From: Lagopus muta
Lineage: Eukaryota > Chordata > Aves > Galliformes > Phasianidae
Assembly (NCBI RefSeq): GCF_023343835.1
Contig: NC_064437.1
Coordinates: forward strand, 17,789,501-17,853,500
Direction: 5' to 3'
DNA length: 64,000 nucleotides
Shown here: piece after piece, positions 60,446 through 64,000 of the stretch
Position numbering within the stretch: position 1 is the first letter of the stretch
Layout: each line of letters begins with the position of its first letter
Translations under genes and position numbers: made by a program
The notes under the pieces: model-generated
Told to the model about the DNA's origin: nothing
The model's database searches: none
The model's input: the letters and a program-made list of their open reading frames with translations, nothing else

Positions 60446-63400
60446 GTTTGTTACTGGAAACTTGTACAAAATCAAATAATGCATTAATGAAATCCTGAAA
60501 ATATATGTTGTTAAATGGCTTTTGCTTGGCAAGTTGATATTTTCAGAAACCATGTAAGTCCATCATATCTTCCCTCGTGCCTCTGCTTCCTTTATACATT
60601 CATGTTCAAGTAATTTGGCACTCGTTATTAGGTGAAATTAGACAGCTTCTCTGCCTACAGGAAAGTATGCATGTTTCTGTGATGTCTGCTTTTTGGCTTT
60701 TGTAAGTGATGGACCTTAGACCTCTGAAGCTAAAATCACATTCTCGTACAAAAGGGCATCCTGTATTGGTTTGGCGTAAAGATGAATAATAAATGTCCTG
60801 GTGGTTACAACGTTGTAGAAGTAGATTCTAGGGGTCTACATCAATTTGGAAAACCAAAAGGACATCCGCTATTGTGACAATCTCCTTCTTGGGCTAAGAG
60901 TGAGTTACATGATTATTAATACCAAATGCTATATCTGGTCATGTAGTTGTGCAAATGTCAGGGTGATAAGTTACAGATATACAATTCCTTTTTTGTCTAG
61001 TAACCCAAAACTCAATTAGCACAAACAGTCAAAACTTGTTGATGAATGTGCGTTATCAAAATAAGGTTATACCCACCTGTGCTTTGCGCCATGTAGCTAT
61101 GCTATTTTTGACCCCGTACTGTTGGATTGCAAAGCTCTCTAAAGCTGATCATCACCAAATCCTTGCTGCTCACTCATGAAAGGGCAATACGTGCATATAT
61201 GCTACATATATGCACAGTGCATTAACTGCAGATGACTCCCATTAAATTCTTTTCTTCAATCTGAAGATAAGGTCTGGTAAATCACAAATGGTTCTACTTA
61301 CTGTCATTTGTATGAAGTATTGCATAAGCTTGCAGCTACACCCAAAGACTCACCTTAAAAGTACATAGGGACAATACCATTTGGTAGCTTGCACAACACA
61401 CGATAAGGTGATGCAATGTTCATATGTCATTGCTGTTGTATATGCTGTCCACATCAGGTGTTTCCCCTGAGAAACACATAACCGTGTGCCATCAGTAACC
61501 CAGTCTTTTTCACCCTTATTCTGCTGTGTCAAAAAAATAAATCAGTAGAAGTGGTTTGTTTGATCACTCCATTTCTATTCTTTTGTAGTCAAGTGAAACT
61601 GTTTTTTTAGTCACTAATTCTGACATCATCTAACGAAGAATTTCAGGGTGTAGGCCATTATTGTTACCTACAGAGTACCAGGCTTACATTAATGTTGGTT
61701 GGGTTTAAGTCAGACCAGAAAAGTGCTAACATGAGAAAAGGCAATAAATACATTAAAGTGAACAAGGAATTTTAATATGTGAGAAATAGCAGTTTTAATA
61801 TTTATTTCTGAAAAGTATTAATTACTGTTTTGCTAAATTATCGGTTACAGATTTATCAAGAGTACATTTAATGTATTTCCTTAGGAGCAGTATGGAATTC
61901 TACTGTATCATGTGTCGGTGGATATTTAAGAACGGAATAACTGCAATATAGGAAGTATGTTTATCTATAAACAAAATAAATGTGGGAGTATTTAGAGGCC
62001 TTGGAAACAGGCTTTGAAGAGTGGCAAGGAAGAAAAATACTGTTTGTAAATAAAATGTAAATAAATATGTCTTCATATTCATTATGACATAATTCACATA
62101 GCTTAAGAAGGCTCAACAGTAAATTTAGATCACAAAAGTGCATTTTTAAACTTCAGTTGAGCACTTTCCAGTTACTGAAAGTGTGTTGTAGGATTGCAGC
62201 TCGGGTAACATTGTCTTAACAGCATAAATATTGTGCAAACCATTTTCATTTTGATTGGACATGTATGATATTTTCGTTTAAATTGCAGAAATTTCATTTT
62301 TGAAGTAAGCATTAGGAAAGCAAATTTTATTTTTAACGTTTATAGGAATTTTTCTTGACCTTCCCTTTCTGAGCGAGAAGGGAGTAAAGAAAAGTTCTGG
62401 AAGATCTTTGAAGGGCATCTGGCAACTCAGAGGAGAAAAGTATGTTCAGTAGTATTTTTTTCTGTGTCAGAATTGTGAAGAACAGTGTGTGGGGAGTTTC
62501 TCTCCCTTCCTGCTTATTTTATTATTTTGTAGAATCAGTTCAGAGTTCTCCGTGAAAGATGACTTGTTACAATCTCACATCTTCATATCCATAGACCTGA
62601 CCTTTAGTAACATGATGCATAGTAAGTGATTTATATGTTGCTTGATTTGCACAGTTGATAGAGCCCTATTCTTGGCGCAGTGCATACTTGTCATCTTACA
62701 AATCACAGTTGAGAGTTTGCACTTTTTATAAGCATTTCCTCTTGAAAAATTTTGGAGTAGTTACTTGTTGCCTTGCTTCATCTGCTAGCACACCTGAGGT
62801 ATATAAGCAAACAGATTCTCAGTTCTGCTGCAAAGTCTAAGATGCAGTGATTTATCAATACTGCATACTGGAAATACCAAAGCAATTCAGTAAGGATACC
62901 AGACCCTGCCTGATGAAAATAACCCTTACATTTTTTACCTTGTTATTTATATACCTGTGTTGACTATAGATAAAACTTTGTTACTCTTTCTAGCATTTTT
63001 GGCTGCAGTATATTTTGCCAGCTCAGAATTAATCTTTGGTGCACACTCTGCAGAGCATGCTGGAGATTGTTATCTTCATTTCATCAATAAAGGGACAGTT
63101 GGAGGTCCTGATGTCAGTGAAGAAGAGGAAACAGGCTGCTTTAGTCTGATTTTGTGTGAACAGCTTTTGAGAGAAACAAGACAATGCTGCTGTTTGCATG
63201 TATCAAGGAGATAACACTTGGCTGAGTGAGTAGATGGTTTCCCTTTTGTCCATCATGTATCGTTTAAAATTTTTACCCATTGTCTGGCAGGGATCCTTCC
63301 TCCCAGTTTGCTGGACTCTGACCCCTCTCTCCTGTTGATCAACTAGTTTGAAAAATGAATTGACGCACCCTTGGTGTCACACATCTAATGTCATTACTCT

Positions 63401-64000
63401 AAAGAAAGGATATGCATTCCAAACACCAGGGAAGTCCACATGCATACAGCATAGAGTTGATCTGCACTTTCACTGTAGCTTCGGTACATAGCACACTTTG
63501 CAGTCACAGTTTCACCAGAGTGAGGAAGCCACCACTAGTTCAGTCAGCAGATGAGCTCAAAATTGTCCTTTCAAGTATGGAGACCTGAGAAAGACTTTCT
63601 TTTCAGTGTCAGTTTTGGAGTACAGGTAAGTTATTACTGAATGAAGTCCCATGTTTGAAGCAGTGAAAATACTGTTTGTTTTTGATTATTTGTTTTTAAT
63701 TAAATCACAAGCAATAATGTTGTATAGGGGCTGGAAGACCAAGTTTACAACTGTCACATTGTAAACGAATGGTCTGAGATTTTACCAGCTTACACAATAC
63801 AGTATTTTGTTAGTGCTAGAGCCAAAATAAGCATACTACTTGTCTTATCTATGCCTTTTCATAATGTTATCAAGATTGCAGCAATTCGTTGTCTGGCATT
63901 TGTAAATCTGCCTGCCAAACACAGTGTTCATTGAGTACTCAGTCTTGTGCATAGCTACAAGGAGAAATAGTTCTGGTGGCTCTGGTCAGCCGTCAGTATC

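Larger units (their letters stand above)
41200..64000. other. Long non-coding stretch, intron 1 of next gene or intergenic
   Basis: About 23 kb of AT-rich DNA without a recognisable protein family on either strand. It holds CR1 pieces, two MIR SINEs, simple repeats and one exon-like unit at 50631-50702. The many short open frames (for example 44944-45273, 55253-55549, 62957-63214) lack family resemblance and splice signals. Confidence 0.6.

Noticed and set aside
62957-63214. Open frame with a hydrophobic, signal-peptide-like start
   Set aside because: It begins at a GTG codon with no ATG there, has no family match, no promoter and no splice context.

Overview
The window looks like nuclear DNA of a bird. 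It carries several 3'-truncated CR1 retrotransposons with the typical tandem octamer ends (TCTGTGAT type), two old MIR SINEs, AT-rich introns and two CpG islands. It holds one complete protein-coding gene on the + strand: AGL, the glycogen debranching enzyme (4-alpha-glucanotransferase plus amylo-alpha-1,6-glucosidase). The coding span is about 33.5 kb, which I recall as clearly shorter than the mammalian gene and which fits compact avian introns. I reconstructed 33 coding exon positions with consistent phases, totalling 4,593 nt or 1,530 residues plus stop.

Layout. 1-2,995: upstream DNA with no recognisable gene. 2,996-3,290: an antisense CR1. About 3,590-4,900: a CpG-island promoter, a candidate non-coding exon 1, and exon 2 with the ATG at 4,714. 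4,714-38,186: AGL coding exons. 38,187 to about 39,380: 3' UTR with AATAAA signals. About 40,390-40,720: a second CpG island with consensus splice donors, probably the promoter of the next gene (SLC35A3 by synteny, inferred only). 40,800-64,000: non-coding DNA with CR1 and MIR remnants and one small exon-like unit at 50,631-50,702.

The standout feature is a tandem duplication of one AGL coding exon. Two 124-nt copies, 13A (20,070-20,193) and 13B (20,547-20,670), lie 353 nt apart. Both are fully open, in the same phase and flanked by splice sites. They encode the same 41-residue segment at 29/41 identity, with 15 further codons differing only synonymously. Both keep the glutamate that is the catalytic acid/base of the transferase site. 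Because 124 is not a multiple of 3, including both copies or neither gives an early stop, so only an either/or choice yields enzyme. This implies mutually exclusive splicing that would give the transferase active site two versions.

Other points of note are a 78-nt GC-AG intron, an A23 tract directly after the exon 27 donor, and the consistently antisense orientation of CR1 copies inside AGL.
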